Source of the DNA: Tuwongella immobilis
GTDB lineage: Bacteria > Planctomycetota > Planctomycetia > Gemmatales > Gemmataceae
Reading direction: 5' to 3'
NCBI RefSeq assembly: GCF_901538355.1
Contig: NZ_LR593887.1
Coordinates: forward strand, 4,688,920 to 4,752,919
DNA: 64,000 nucleotides
Positions 46,901-55,377 of the stretch are shown piece after piece; position 1 is the first letter of the stretch, and each line of letters opens with the position of its first letter. The notes beneath the pieces are model-generated. The model was not told where the DNA came from, ran no database searches, and saw nothing but the letters and a program-made list of their open reading frames with translations. The translations under genes and the position numbers were made by a program.

Positions 46901-48659
46901 CGCCTCGGGTCTGCACATCCCGCAGCAGCGTTTCCAGTTGAGCAACCAAGCGGCTTCGCAGACGATCGCCAATTTCCGGGTTGTCCCGAACCGACGACAG
47001 ATTTTGCTTCAGCAGCGTGGCCGAGCCATCGGGATCGGACAGAAGCAGTTCCCGAGCACGACGCAGCGATTCTTCGACGATCAGCTTTTGTTGCTGTTCA
47101 ACGACATTGCGACGGGCTTGTTCCAGTTGCAGCAGATCTTGCGCGGCTTGCGGCGTTCCAGGCTGCGGAACCACCGGAGCGGTTCCCGGAGCGGCCCCAC
47201 CCGCACCCGCGCCACCGTCTTGAGCCAGTTCTTGCAGGCGCACCTTCACGGCGGCGACTTGTTCTTCCGGCGAATTGCGACCGATCTTGATGCGATCGCC
47301 CAAGTCTTTCGGCGACTTCAGCAGCTCATCGGTGGTCATCGCACCGGTTTTGAGCTTCTTGGTCACTTCCACACCGGTCTTGGCTTCCAGATCGGCGGGA
47401 TCGAACTTGGCCGCGGCCAGATACAGCGTTTCCGCCGCATCGAATCGCTTCGCGGTCACGGCGAAATGGGCTTGCGCCAGCATTTCATCGCGGGCCAATC
47501 GGCATTGTTCGTAGCTCAGCGCGAGCGTCCGATCCGAACGCAACATCGCCGGGGCTTCCGGGTGGCCCGATTCTTTCCATTGATCGATGATGTTCAGCAG
47601 GAAGAAATGTTCCGCTTGCGAGGCGGGCACCGCTTCGGAAACCTTCACCGTCACCGGCTTGCCCAGCACGGTGCCTTCGATGGTGGCATCCAAGGCTTTG
47701 GTGGCCTGGGCGAGTTTGCCCACCACCAACGTCGGGGCATCGGCCCGCATCGGCGGCAGCTTCGACGGATACAGATCCGAGACCGTGCCATCGGCGAAGG
47801 TAATCTTCGTCGGCACCATCACCGGAACCGCCGCCGCTTGCACAAAGTTGCTCAGCAGCGTTGAGACGCGTTGGGCACCCTTTTCGCTGGCCGGAACGCG
47901 AACCACACTGCCACCGGTGCCGGTGACGAGCGAGTTCAGGTTTTCGGCATGAATCTTCGGCCCCAGCGGAACCGCATAGAAACTCACCGAGTTGGCCGTC
48001 AAATTGGAGACCAGCCCAAGCCGTTCCTTCTGGTTGAGCGGATAGTACGCACTATCGCCGTCGCCCAGATAGAACAGAATTTGCTGGCGGCTGACGCGTT
48101 GATCGAAGCTAGCGCTCACCTTGGTGATGGCGTCTTTCAGATCGGTTGCGCCGGACGCATATTCGGAATCTTTGAGATTCTTGACCGCAGCTTGAATGGC
48201 CGCTGCTGTCGGCTCAATGAACCCGCCCGTCAGGTTTCGGGTGGTTCGCGGCGTGTTGGCGATCCAAACCGAGAGGCGATCGACCGGGGAGAGCTGCGAG
48301 GCCAGCTTTTCCAGGATTTCGCGGGCCATTTGCATCGGTTTGCCGGCCTGACTTGCGGTGGTGTCAATGACCACGGCAATATCCCGAGGCCGAGCCGAAA
48401 CCGCGCTTAACCCCGGACGCACCTGCAAGGCAAAGACGGTTTCCCCTTCCGGGGTGGTATACGTCAACAGCGGACGGGTGGAGAATCGACCCGCCGACAG
48501 ATCTTTGGAAAGATCCGGGCGAGTCAGCAGCGTGGGAGGCGCGATTTCTCGACGCGAGGAGCGTCCAGAATCGGTATCCCCCCAAACCTGGGTGGACGCT
48601 GCGGCTGCGACGACGGTTAGCCCAGCCGCCACAGCTCGAAGCCTTCGCAACAATTTCAT
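43986..48659 (-). CDS. Large exported protein: von Willebrand A, coiled coil, secretin-N-like domain, Gly-rich segment and TPR-like region
   Basis: 1557 residues from the ATG at 48659 (AGGAG upstream). A signal peptide (VAAGLTVVAAAASTQVWG) is followed by a vWA domain near 85-290 with a MIDAS-like start, IAVVIDTTASQAGKPMQM, and YLGDGDSAYYPL. Residues about 486-650 are a charged coiled coil (REREERISRARERIASEDKR-type). At about 746-850 lies a segment resembling a secretin/TonB short N-terminal domain (LEFISTRYNVTILIDTAAFK, LAAALRLVLSDIGADYQVRR). A Gly-rich stretch (about 880-970) precedes TPR-like helices (about 1110-1300) and a beta-rich C-terminus. No catalytic motif is evident; a structural or assembly role at the envelope is inferred. 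Confidence 0.85.
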   Translation of the reverse strand: MKLLRRLRAVAAGLTVVAAAASTQVWGDTDSGRSSRREIAPPTLLTRPDLSKDLSAGRFSTRPLLTYTTPEGETVFALQVRPGLSAVSARPRDIAVVIDTTASQAGKPMQMAREILEKLASQLSPVDRLSVWIANTPRTTRNLTGGFIEPTAAAIQAAVKNLKDSEYASGATDLKDAITKVSASFDQRVSRQQILFYLGDGDSAYYPLNQKERLGLVSNLTANSVSFYAVPLGPKIHAENLNSLVTGTGGSVVRVPASEKGAQRVSTLLSNFVQAAAVPVMVPTKITFADGTVSDLYPSKLPPMRADAPTLVVGKLAQATKALDATIEGTVLGKPVTVKVSEAVPASQAEHFFLLNIIDQWKESGHPEAPAMLRSDRTLALSYEQCRLARDEMLAQAHFAVTAKRFDAAETLYLAAAKFDPADLEAKTGVEVTKKLKTGAMTTDELLKSPKDLGDRIKIGRNSPEEQVAAVKVRLQELAQDGGAGAGGAAPGTAPVVPQPGTPQAAQDLLQLEQARRNVVEQQQKLIVEESLRRARELLLSDPDGSATLLKQNLSSVRDNPEIGDRLRSRLVAQLETLLRDVQTRGAFIKQQQIEERERISRARERIASEDKRVAFEERQRERIRSFANLMNQARYEEAYREALLMEQEAVDDAVPIPVETTASYIIGENATNLRELKELKRIREERYLMTMLQVEKSHVPYPDEPPVHYPPATIWRELSNARLKNYAITGFGRRESATTRDLRSKLDATFENDKEFTGSELSAVLEFISTRYNVTILIDTAAFKAEDMTREIEKAPVNLPKLSGVTLAAALRLVLSDIGADYQVRRDYIDIVPASKAYNDKVLAVFRVDDLVFQIPSAVNQQALQQNLQLQGQSFAQSVFGATGAVLGGFGGGIGGFNFGGGGGIVAPLGIGGGLQGGGAGLGGGGAGFGQQPFAGQGGAQNLGFGGGAAGFGGGQIGQFGNLGGQFGIQGNNQSQLLLDLIPQVIDRGYWDTAGVVGVPQNNDPLAGDVGGEEARGAFEQLNSLGFFPPVNALVIRGFSRRYAAPERPVRNVGGGAVMGANIPKGLEKPGALVFNPNQAPKLNGGADPKKPDVQAVVRENAKKPKDQVDPKQVWQDFIAQGVNDPQVVIGGADFLVRVGEFTHAVELLKASLRGGVTAQPWAHEALAVALQASQGASEDIERARVSGLDIDPTNANAYLSASKAMMDLKLGDAAIRFCQQAAKLQPESSEAYANALVLAGGLENPNTDVTVWAARNLLRRDWANESTDLHAQAQASLLKLEQKLAKSNQPAEAAKVRQVVTEQHQRDLVIQLLWQGDADLDLEVQEPIGSKCNPMLKQSPNGGLLTGDVLEQKSTSRSETYVASEAFSGSYAIQVNRVLGRPLGNKAMIRVTMHQGQPNQSQEVFSVNLDQSETVNIRLEAGRRTQLAQVPVVTEEDTSDTTTMDRTRKAVNRLRAMADPVMSKSPVAMTGGAMPSGMKKPLATFGEGQATMMPGFQMQTRVAPVIEGGMDFQAESKTVLTSNGSTVQTKVKPVFQTLSQQQLRVKLDLIPSGDE

Positions 48660-49115
48660 CGTGCAGATACTCCTGAACGGGGCCGCGAACTGCGGGAACT
48701 GCTTCGGTCTGCGAGAACGCCGGAGGCAGGCTGACCCACCTCTCCCGGAACCCAACTCAAGTCTACCAAGTCGAATTGCGGAACACCAACGCATCCGCAT
48801 CCCGACAGGCCGAACGACACCTCATGAAACACCCCATCTTCTATAATGTTGGCGATAAACCGCCCCCAAGTGGACTTTCTCTGGTCAGATTATCCGGATT
48901 CCCCCGGAAATGAGCGAGACAATGCCTATTTCGCTTGACTTGTCGAGTGTGCGAGTTACGCTGTTAGAAGGGGTTGGTTTTGGCCCAGTGCTGCAAACTT
49001 TTCCACAAGCCAGCCTCCCCACCGACTGCCCGCCTCTTGCGACAACTGTTCTCCGACCGCAAGAGTGAACCTGTGTGGAGTTGTCCCTCGGTTGATTGTG
49101 CGAGGCTCGTTCTCA
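48660..49115. other. Divergent intergenic region with a TATAAT box and a possible small frame
   Basis: 456 bases. TATAAT at 48842-48847 on the plus strand is a perfect -10 box but lacks a good -35. A frame of 48-52 residues (48910 or 48922 to 49068, e.g. MPISLDLSSVRVTLLEG) is open but has no ribosome binding site and unusual codons, so it is not called as a gene. TTGACT near 48937 has no matching -10. Confidence 0.3.
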
Positions 49116-50309
49116 ATGGCTTCATCTGAACTGCCCCCGGATTCCGATCGGGATGCCTCCAACCTTCGTCGCCGCTTGCTTACGACGCCCCCCGCAGCGG
49201 ACGATTCCACCGCGCCGGCTTCCCCCGAACCCGACCCCCGGCAATCGTTGCCTCGCGGCGTCCTGCAGCGACTCTCCGGCACCCGCAAAACCGAAGATGC
49301 ACTCGGCTCCAGCAGCGAATCATCGCCTCCGCCAGGACTGCAAGACACTCCCACACCCAATATCGATTTCATGCGGCCCCCCGCACGCCGGGAACCGCCC
49401 CGCCCCGCTGCCGCCCCACCCGCAGCCACGCCGCCGATGTCGCCCCCAATGCAGCCACCGGCAACGCCGATGCGCTCCATGACGCCGCAGCCGCCGGTGA
49501 GCGCCGCCGCGACGGATCTCAATCTGGCCGCCGCGTTCCCCGAAATTCAAATCGGCGAACATACCGAAGCCGATCTGCTCCGCCGGGAAAACATCGAATT
49601 GATGGCCGCCATCGAAGAAGCCCGCTTGCTGCTTCAAGAAGCGGCCCAGATGGAAACCGACTTCCAAGCCCGCGAACAGACGTATCAGTCGCAGATTAAC
49701 GAACTGCAAGAACTATTCGCATCCAAACAAACGGAATTTGAGACGCTCCAACAACAACTGGAGCTGATCGAACAATCGATCGCCGCTGGCGGATTAGCCC
49801 CCGCCACCAATCCGGTGGTGATGCCGCCGCCGCCGCCGAAGACGCGCACCGAACTCGAAGAGTGGGCCGACGAACTCGAACGCGAGTCGGCCAAACTCAA
49901 TCAAGAACGCCGCAAGCTCGAACAAGAACGCCTGCAATTGCGCGAAGACGAAACCGCTCTGGAAAAGCAGATGCGGGATATGGAAGTGCAGATGGCCCGC
50001 GATCGCGCCTCCATCGCCCGGCAAGAAATCGAACTCAAGCGACTCTCCGCCGAGATTCAGCATGATCTCGAAATGATGCAGCGCGGCGATGCCACCCTGC
50101 GGGAGCAACTCGCCAAGTTCCAACGTCGGCATCAAGATGTCATGTCCCGCGGCGGTGTCCAGCCCATGCCACCTGGCGGAATGCCTCCCGGTGCGATGCC
50201 TCCGGGCGGAATGCCCCCCGGTGGAATGCCCGGCGCTCCGGCCCAGCCACCGCCAAGCGAGCCGACCAAAGATTCCGGCGTGATGCGTCGATTCTTCCGG
50301 CGTTCGTAA
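49116..50309 (+). CDS. Coiled-coil protein with Pro-rich ends
   Basis: 397 residues. The frame is open to 49065; the ATG at 49116 begins MASSELPPDSDRDASNLRRR. Residues 1-145 are Pro/Ser-rich and likely disordered. Residues 150-345 form long heptad-rich coiled coils (ENIELMAAIEEARLLLQEAA, REQTYQSQINELQELFASKQ, RESAKLNQERRKLEQERLQL). The C-terminus has Gly-Met-Pro repeats (GGMPPGAMPPGGMPPGGMPG) and ends VMRRFFRRS, a basic tail. No signal or membrane helix is seen. It is probably a cytoplasmic scaffold or filament-type protein; no family is named. A strong terminator follows. Confidence 0.78.
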   Translation: MASSELPPDSDRDASNLRRRLLTTPPAADDSTAPASPEPDPRQSLPRGVLQRLSGTRKTEDALGSSSESSPPPGLQDTPTPNIDFMRPPARREPPRPAAAPPAATPPMSPPMQPPATPMRSMTPQPPVSAAATDLNLAAAFPEIQIGEHTEADLLRRENIELMAAIEEARLLLQEAAQMETDFQAREQTYQSQINELQELFASKQTEFETLQQQLELIEQSIAAGGLAPATNPVVMPPPPPKTRTELEEWADELERESAKLNQERRKLEQERLQLREDETALEKQMRDMEVQMARDRASIARQEIELKRLSAEIQHDLEMMQRGDATLREQLAKFQRRHQDVMSRGGVQPMPPGGMPPGAMPPGGMPPGGMPGAPAQPPPSEPTKDSGVMRRFFRRS

Positions 50310-50338
50310 CATCACTTCCCATTTCGAGTGAATCGCAT

Positions 50339-50379
50339 CCGTGGATCCGAGTGGAATTCCCTCGGATTCACGGTTTTTT
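50339..50379 (+). terminator. Rho-independent terminator after the coiled-coil gene
   Basis: CCGTGGATCCGAG (50339-50351) pairs with CTCGGATTCACGG (50361-50373), 13 bp with one G-U, 9-base loop, followed by TTTTTT. A textbook intrinsic terminator 30 bases past the stop. Confidence 0.88.
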
Positions 50380-50454
50380 CATGCGACTCACCATCCGCAC
50401 ACGCTTACAATACCGGTGGATTGAACCTCGATTGAACTGCACAAGGATTCCCAG

Positions 50455-50874
50455 ATGAAAGCAGTTTTCGCCACCGTCGCGCTGTTGTTCCTCAGCAATC
50501 TGGCATGGGCGGATGATGCCAAGCCGGTTGCCCTCAAAGGCACCTACACCAAGGATGCCGGCGAATTTGTTCTCACCTTCGCATTCGAAAAGCCCGGCGA
50601 ACTGAAGTTTTCGATCATCAACGGATCGACCGAAGACGGCCTCAAACTGACGGCCAAGTACACCCAGAAGGGTGACGCGATTGCGGCGATCGTCGAGAAG
50701 GCGGAAAAGTTGGGCGACTTTCCGACCGTCCCGGAAAAGGGCGCCAAGATGAACTTCAAAGTCAAACTCGATGGCAAGATGCTGACACTGAGCGACTACA
50801 CCGGCGAAGCCGAAGATGAAGCCCGCGATGCGCTGGAAGGCGACTACACGCTGACGGAAAAGAAGAAGAAGTAA
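50455..50874 (+). CDS. Small secreted protein of unknown function
   Basis: 139 residues with a signal peptide, MKAVFATVALLFLSNLAWAD, and AAGGA before the ATG. The mature protein is beta-rich and acidic/lysine-rich (LKGTYTKDAGEFVLTFAFEK, KFSIINGSTEDGLKLTAKYT) and ends KKKK. It looks like a small secreted beta-barrel of the lipocalin-like or planctomycete hypothetical type. It stands alone between two terminators, so it is probably a single-gene transcript. Confidence 0.75.
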   Translation: MKAVFATVALLFLSNLAWADDAKPVALKGTYTKDAGEFVLTFAFEKPGELKFSIINGSTEDGLKLTAKYTQKGDAIAAIVEKAEKLGDFPTVPEKGAKMNFKVKLDGKMLTLSDYTGEAEDEARDALEGDYTLTEKKKK

Positions 50875-50902
50875 GCCGAATTGCCGACTGTGATTCACCG
50901 CT

Positions 50903-50955
50903 CGCCCCGAGATGCCGCCGATCATGGGCCGCATCTCGGGGCGTCGTGTTTTCCC
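50903..50955 (+). terminator. Terminator between convergent genes
   Basis: CGCCCCGAGATGC (50903-50915) and its exact complement GCATCTCGGGGCG (50931-50943), a 13 bp stem with a 15-base loop, followed by TCGTGTTTTCCC. It serves mainly the plus-strand small secreted protein. Confidence 0.75.
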
Positions 50956-50957
50956 GA

Positions 50958-52358
50958 TTATTTGACCTGATTCGGGGTCAATTTGCCGAGATTCTCAAAC
51001 AACAGCACCAACGACTGCATCAACTTCCGGAAGTCGCCCTCGTGCAGGCTTTCGTTGGGGGCGTGGGCGTTGCTGGCGGGGTCTTCGATGCCGACGAGCA
51101 GCGCTGGGGCACCGCCAAAGAGTTCCGCCAATGGTCCGACGAAGCCGATGGTTCCGCCGCAGCCAATGGGCACCGGGTCGCGGTCGTAGCCGACTCGCAG
51201 CGCAGCCAGCGCCGCCTCGAATGCCGGACCGTTGGGGTCGGTCATCCACCACTTCACGGAATTGCTCGCTGGTTTGACCGTGACTTTGGCCCCCCACGGC
51301 GGATTTTCCGTCAAATACTTCGACAATTGCGCAATGACTGCTTCCGGGTCTTGATCCGGCACCATGCGACAACTGATGAGCGCACTCGCCTTAGGCAGCA
51401 CCTGATTGGACGCCCCACGCAGATTGCTCGCTTCTTGGGCGATGATCGTCACCGCGGGTCGCCGCCACGTTTGCTCATACAGATGCACGCCCGTCTCATT
51501 GGCGAATTCGACGCCCGGCAGAACACCGAGATCATGCCGCCAGGCCGCATCGTTCAACGGCAGCTTGCGGAAGGTGGCCCGCTCCGCTTCCGTGGGCACG
51601 CGGACGGAATCGTAGAAGCCCGGCACCGGAATTTCGCCGTGATTCCAGTACAACCGGCTCAGTACGACGTTGAGCGCAAGTGCGGCATCGGCAATCGCTC
51701 CGCCGCCCATCCCGGAATGCACTGGCAGCGTCGCCGTTTCCACATCCACTTGCAGCGTCGTCACCCCACGCAGCGAATAGGTCAGCGAGGGAATGCCAAC
51801 TTCGATGTTTTCCGTGTCGCAAACCACGATCACATCGGAGGCGATCTTTTTTTGATATTCCGCGAAGAATCGAGGCAAATTCTTCGATCCAATTTCTTCT
51901 TCGCCTTCCACGACCATTTTGATGTTGATCGGCAGGCTGCCAACCGTCTTCAAATAGGCGGCCACTGCGGCGAGCTGGGCACTAATCGCGCCTTTGTCAT
52001 CCGCCGAGCCACGTGCGTAGAGCCGACCATCGCGGCGGGTCAATCGCCAGGGTTCGGATTTCCACTGTTCGACATAATTGATCGGCTGAACGTCATGGTG
52101 AGCATACAGAAACACGGTCGGCTTGCCGGGGGCATCGCACCATTCGCCATACGCATACGGCAGCGAGCCGGGCACGGTCAGCTTTTCGACATTCTGCAAC
52201 CCCGCGTCGCGCATCTGCTGGCAAACCAGCGACGCCGAGCGATCAATTTCGTGCTGATGCTCGCCATCGGTGCTGATCGATTGGATGGCCACTAAATCGG
52301 CCAGCCCGCGGACGATGTCTTCATGATGCTTGTTCAGCCATTCCCGTGCGGCGTTCAT
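50958..52358 (-). CDS. M20 family metallopeptidase (dipeptidase)
   Basis: 466 residues, no signal, so cytosolic. M20/M28-like dinuclear zinc peptidase: LYAHHDVQPIN (His ligand and catalytic Asp), YARGSADDKGAISAQL (bridging Asp), VEGEEEIGSKNL (catalytic Glu/Glu), VVCDTEN, and a dimerisation insert with HSGMGGGAIADAALALN. The C-terminal ligand region is VGIEDPASNAHAPNESLHEG (His). Length and motifs fit the PepV/carnosinase-type dipeptidases (M20A/M20F). It probably hydrolyses short peptides. It lies alone, convergent with the small secreted protein and divergent from the SnoaL-like gene. Confidence 0.93.
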   Translation of the reverse strand: MNAAREWLNKHHEDIVRGLADLVAIQSISTDGEHQHEIDRSASLVCQQMRDAGLQNVEKLTVPGSLPYAYGEWCDAPGKPTVFLYAHHDVQPINYVEQWKSEPWRLTRRDGRLYARGSADDKGAISAQLAAVAAYLKTVGSLPINIKMVVEGEEEIGSKNLPRFFAEYQKKIASDVIVVCDTENIEVGIPSLTYSLRGVTTLQVDVETATLPVHSGMGGGAIADAALALNVVLSRLYWNHGEIPVPGFYDSVRVPTEAERATFRKLPLNDAAWRHDLGVLPGVEFANETGVHLYEQTWRRPAVTIIAQEASNLRGASNQVLPKASALISCRMVPDQDPEAVIAQLSKYLTENPPWGAKVTVKPASNSVKWWMTDPNGPAFEAALAALRVGYDRDPVPIGCGGTIGFVGPLAELFGGAPALLVGIEDPASNAHAPNESLHEGDFRKLMQSLVLLFENLGKLTPNQVK

Positions 52359-52475
52359 AGCATTCCTCTGGTACGATTCCCCAAGACGGGTCGAGTTCGC
52401 GCTCGGCTCGATGAGTCGATGCAGGTATCATACCAAACCAACCGTCAGCGATGGTGAATCTTCAATTGCGGAGTC

Positions 52476-52949
52476 ATGCGAATGGGGCGAATTGCGTGTC
52501 TGTTGGTGGGAGTGGTGCTGGGCATCAGCCTCATGCTCGCTCGTGGATTCCTTCAAGAGCAATCCAAACCGATTCAAGCCACCGATTCCGTGCGGGTGCT
52601 GCTCGAAACACAAGTCGTGGCGTGGAATGCCGGCAATCTCGACGGTTTTATGCAAGGGTATTGGAACGATCCGGGGTTGACCTTCTACAGCGGCAACTCC
52701 ATCCGCTCCGGATTCGAGGAAACCATGGCCCGCTATCAACAGACCTACCAGGCCGATGGCAAAGAAATGGGCCAACTCCGCTTCGATGATCTCCGCATCG
52801 AACCGATCGCACCCGATACCGTATTCGTTCGCGGCAAGTGGCATCTGACGCTGTCGAAGGAATCGCCCGAAGGATTATTCACGCTCATCGTGAAACGATT
52901 TCCGCATGTCGGCTGGAAAATCGTCCACGATCACACCAGCAAGGCCTAA
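52476..52949 (+). CDS. SnoaL-like / DUF4440 NTF2-fold exported protein
   Basis: 157 residues. The N-terminus GRIACLLVGVVLGISLMLAR is a membrane signal or anchor; the ATG at 52482 is an alternative start better spaced from GGAG. The NTF2-like fold is shown by LLETQVVAWNAGNLDGFMQG, YWNDPGLTFYSGNSIRSGFE, TMARYQQTYQAD and the final WKIVHDHTSKA. DUF4440 proteins are often small ligand-binding or isomerase-like domains. It is 29 bases ahead of the S51-family gene and likely cotranscribed with it. Confidence 0.85.
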   Translation: MRMGRIACLLVGVVLGISLMLARGFLQEQSKPIQATDSVRVLLETQVVAWNAGNLDGFMQGYWNDPGLTFYSGNSIRSGFEETMARYQQTYQADGKEMGQLRFDDLRIEPIAPDTVFVRGKWHLTLSKESPEGLFTLIVKRFPHVGWKIVHDHTSKA

Positions 52950-52978
52950 CCCCCCGAGTTTCCCCGAGGATCATCCCC

Positions 52979-54574
52979 ATGCGGCTGCGTGGCACCTGGC
53001 TTATCCGTGGACTGCTCTTTTGCCTGGCAATATCTGGCATCGCCGCCGATGCTCCCGCACCCAGTGCGCCCCTCAGTGCGCCGCCCAGTGCGACGCCATC
53101 CGGCACCCCACTTCCGGGAATTCTCGAGCCGGGCACACCGCTACCGGGAATCATGTACCTGACGGGGTCGACTGCCCCGAGCAAGGCGTTGATCGACGAG
53201 TTCAAGAAACTCGCCACCGATACTGTCGCCCCCTTCGCGACGCTGATCCGCGACTCCGACAAAGGGATCGACGAAACCGGCTTTCGGGGGCTGGACTCTG
53301 CCGACGATTTCATCATCCGAGATGAGAAGCGGGTTGCCACCTTTGAAATTTCGACGGGAATCTGGGTGCATGCCACCAAGCCGGATTTCGCCAAGCGCTG
53401 GAAAGGCACCGCATTCGAGCGGCGGATGAATGCGTACATCGAAAGCGGCAAGCCGGTTGGATTTTCCGGCTACGCCATCGAAATCGCCCCGGTTCCAGGC
53501 TTCCGCTTCGCACGGGAAACGATCGAGCCACAATCCGGCATGGTGACGGTGATTCTACCGGAAAAATCCGAAATTCTGCTGAAAGATCGGACCCTGCGCG
53601 TGCGACCGGACAGCGCCCCAATCGCGTGGCGAGTTGCCGCCGGGAATCGCCGCCCCATTCGCACCGAGACGATTCCCCCCCGCGGACTGGCGGACATCAT
53701 CGCCCTGCGACGCACCGCCATCGCCCGCGCCAACAAGCAGCCCATCGTTGCCAATCATCCCGGCAAGCCCGATGTCACTTCCGGCAGTCTCATCATCGTC
53801 GGCGGCGGCGGCTCGCCCAAGCCGATTGTCGAGCGGTTCATCGAACTGGCAGGCGGTCCGGATGCGCCGATCATCGTCATCGCCACCGCCATGGAAGACC
53901 CCGTGCCCAGCGCCATCGGCGAAGTCCGCATGCTGGAACGCGCCGGAGCGAAGAATGTCAAGCAACTGCACACCCGCAAGCGCGAGGTCGCCAATTCCCC
54001 GGAATTTCTGGCACCGCTCAAAACCGCCAAGGGGGTCTGGTTCAGCGGCGGGCGACAATGGCGATTCATCGATGCCTACGAAGGCACCCAGGCCGAGCAA
54101 GCCTTCCGCGATGTGTTGGCACGCGGCGGAGTCATCGGCGGATCATCCGCTGGGGCGTCGATCCAAAGCGATTACATGCCACGCGGCCACCCGTTGGGCA
54201 ATACCGAAATGATGGCCGAAGGATACGAACGCGGCTTTGGCTTTCTGCGTGGCGCGGCCGTGGATCAACACTTTTTCGCTCGCAAACGCACCCAAGATAT
54301 GACGAAGTTGGTGAGCTTCTACCCGCAACTGCTGGGCATTGGCATCGACGAAGCCACCGCTATTGAGGTGCGCGGCCCGATCGCCACCGTCATCGGCCGC
54401 AGCAAAGTCGCCTTCTACGATCGCACCAAGCCGATCCCGAAGGATGGGCCGGATTATGTCGAACTTTCCAGCGGTGGCAAATATCACCTGGTGGAACGTC
54501 GCGTGATCGAACGCCCCGATCCAAAACCGGATGCGCCCAAACCGGATGCCCCGAAACCGGCACCGGCGAAGTGA
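52979..54574 (+). CDS. Cyanophycinase-like peptidase S51 family protein, exported
   Basis: 531 residues from the ATG at 52979 (CGAGGAT upstream). A signal (LIRGLLFCLAISGIAADA) is followed by Pro-rich repeats (TPLPGI twice). The C-terminal half is S51-like: GSLIIVGGGGSPKPIVERFI, VIATAMEDPVPSAIGEVRML, and the nucleophile elbow GGVIGGSSAGASIQSDYM (Ser in GSSAGA), then LGIGIDEATAIEVRG. Residues 45-230 include MYLTGSTAPSKALIDEFKKL, reminiscent of the start of the S51 domain, so the N-terminus may be a degenerate duplicate. Cyanophycinases hydrolyse cyanophycin to Asp-Arg dipeptides; no cyanophycin synthetase is in the window, so another peptide substrate is possible. Confidence 0.87.
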   Translation: MRLRGTWLIRGLLFCLAISGIAADAPAPSAPLSAPPSATPSGTPLPGILEPGTPLPGIMYLTGSTAPSKALIDEFKKLATDTVAPFATLIRDSDKGIDETGFRGLDSADDFIIRDEKRVATFEISTGIWVHATKPDFAKRWKGTAFERRMNAYIESGKPVGFSGYAIEIAPVPGFRFARETIEPQSGMVTVILPEKSEILLKDRTLRVRPDSAPIAWRVAAGNRRPIRTETIPPRGLADIIALRRTAIARANKQPIVANHPGKPDVTSGSLIIVGGGGSPKPIVERFIELAGGPDAPIIVIATAMEDPVPSAIGEVRMLERAGAKNVKQLHTRKREVANSPEFLAPLKTAKGVWFSGGRQWRFIDAYEGTQAEQAFRDVLARGGVIGGSSAGASIQSDYMPRGHPLGNTEMMAEGYERGFGFLRGAAVDQHFFARKRTQDMTKLVSFYPQLLGIGIDEATAIEVRGPIATVIGRSKVAFYDRTKPIPKDGPDYVELSSGGKYHLVERRVIERPDPKPDAPKPDAPKPAPAK

Positions 54575-54594
54575 CCATCGGCCGCGTGATTCCT

Positions 54595-54623
54595 CCCCGT
54601 GAATGTGTCACGCATTCGCGGGG
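54595..54623 (+). terminator. Hairpin after the S51-family gene
   Basis: CCCCGTGAATG (54595-54605) pairs with CATTCGCGGGG (54613-54623), 11 bp with one G-U and a 7-base loop, 21 bases past the stop. T-rich stretches (GATTTT, GATTTTTT) follow at a distance. Likely transcript end before the sigma factor gene. Confidence 0.6.
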
Positions 54624-54676
54624 ATGGATGCGAGTCTGCCCGATTTTCCGCGATTTTTTGCAGTGAGGATTTCCCG

Positions 54677-55264
54677 ATGACACCGGCGACAACGGTGCAG
54701 ATCGAGCAGTGGTTGATGCAGTTGGGCGAGGGACAAGTTGGGCGGGATCGGCTGCTGGCGCTGACTTGCGAGCGATTGCGGCAGCTGGCGTCGCGGATGT
54801 TCCGCCGCGGGCACGCGCTGCACCGCTGGGAGCAGACCGATGATGTGCTGCAAGAGGCGATGCTGCGAATGAGTCGAGCGCTGTTAGATGTGCAACCGCA
54901 GTCGGCGGCGCAATTTTTCGGCCTGGCATCGCTGCAGATTCGGCGCGTGCTGATCGACATGAGCCGCCATCATTTCGGGCCAATGGGCCAAGGCCAACGA
55001 CACGCCAGCGTCTCCGGCGATCTGGGCGAATCCCCCCAGGCCGACCCGAATCCCGCACTCGAACTCTGGGGCCAATTTCACGAAGCGGTGCAATCGCTGG
55101 GCGAGGAATCCCGCGCGGTGGTCGATCTGCTCGTGTATCAAGGTCTGAGCCAACCGGAGGCGGCATCCGTGCTGGGGGTCAGCGATCGCACCGTCAAGCG
55201 CTGGTGGCGGACGGCCCGCGAAGAACTCCACGCCGCACTCAACGGTCAATGGCCGGAAGGGTGA
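54677..55264 (+). CDS. ECF-type RNA polymerase sigma factor
   Basis: 195 residues from the ATG at 54677 (GAGGA upstream). Sigma region 2: LLALTCERLRQLASRMFRRG, TDDVLQEAMLRMSRALLDVQ; region 4: SEESRAVVDLLVYQGLSQPE-type followed by ASVLGVSDRTVKRWWRTARE. The HEHLLQ-like spacing and LYQGLSQPEAASVLGVSDRT pattern fit the Sigma70_ECF family enlarged in planctomycetes. No anti-sigma gene is adjacent; threonine dehydratase follows 113 bases later on the same strand. Confidence 0.92.
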   Translation: MTPATTVQIEQWLMQLGEGQVGRDRLLALTCERLRQLASRMFRRGHALHRWEQTDDVLQEAMLRMSRALLDVQPQSAAQFFGLASLQIRRVLIDMSRHHFGPMGQGQRHASVSGDLGESPQADPNPALELWGQFHEAVQSLGEESRAVVDLLVYQGLSQPEAASVLGVSDRTVKRWWRTAREELHAALNGQWPEG

Positions 55265-55377
55265 TCCCTCGCCGTCCCGATGTTCGAGCTGGCGGAGTAA
55301 GTGGAATCCCCCGCCGCGTTCCGTACAACAAAATCGAATCATTCATTCCACCGGCGAGATGTGGGGACCATCGGGCT

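Noticed and set aside
44640-47864. Long plus-strand open frame of about 1070 codons opposite the von Willebrand A gene
   Set aside because: It is antisense to a gene with a signal peptide and recognisable domains; its product is rich in His, Arg and Gln, typical of the reverse strand of high-GC genes with few stops.
48910-49068. Small plus-strand frame of 48-52 residues in the 49 kb divergent region
   Set aside because: No ribosome binding site, atypical codons and no recognisable features; mentioned only in the intergenic entry.
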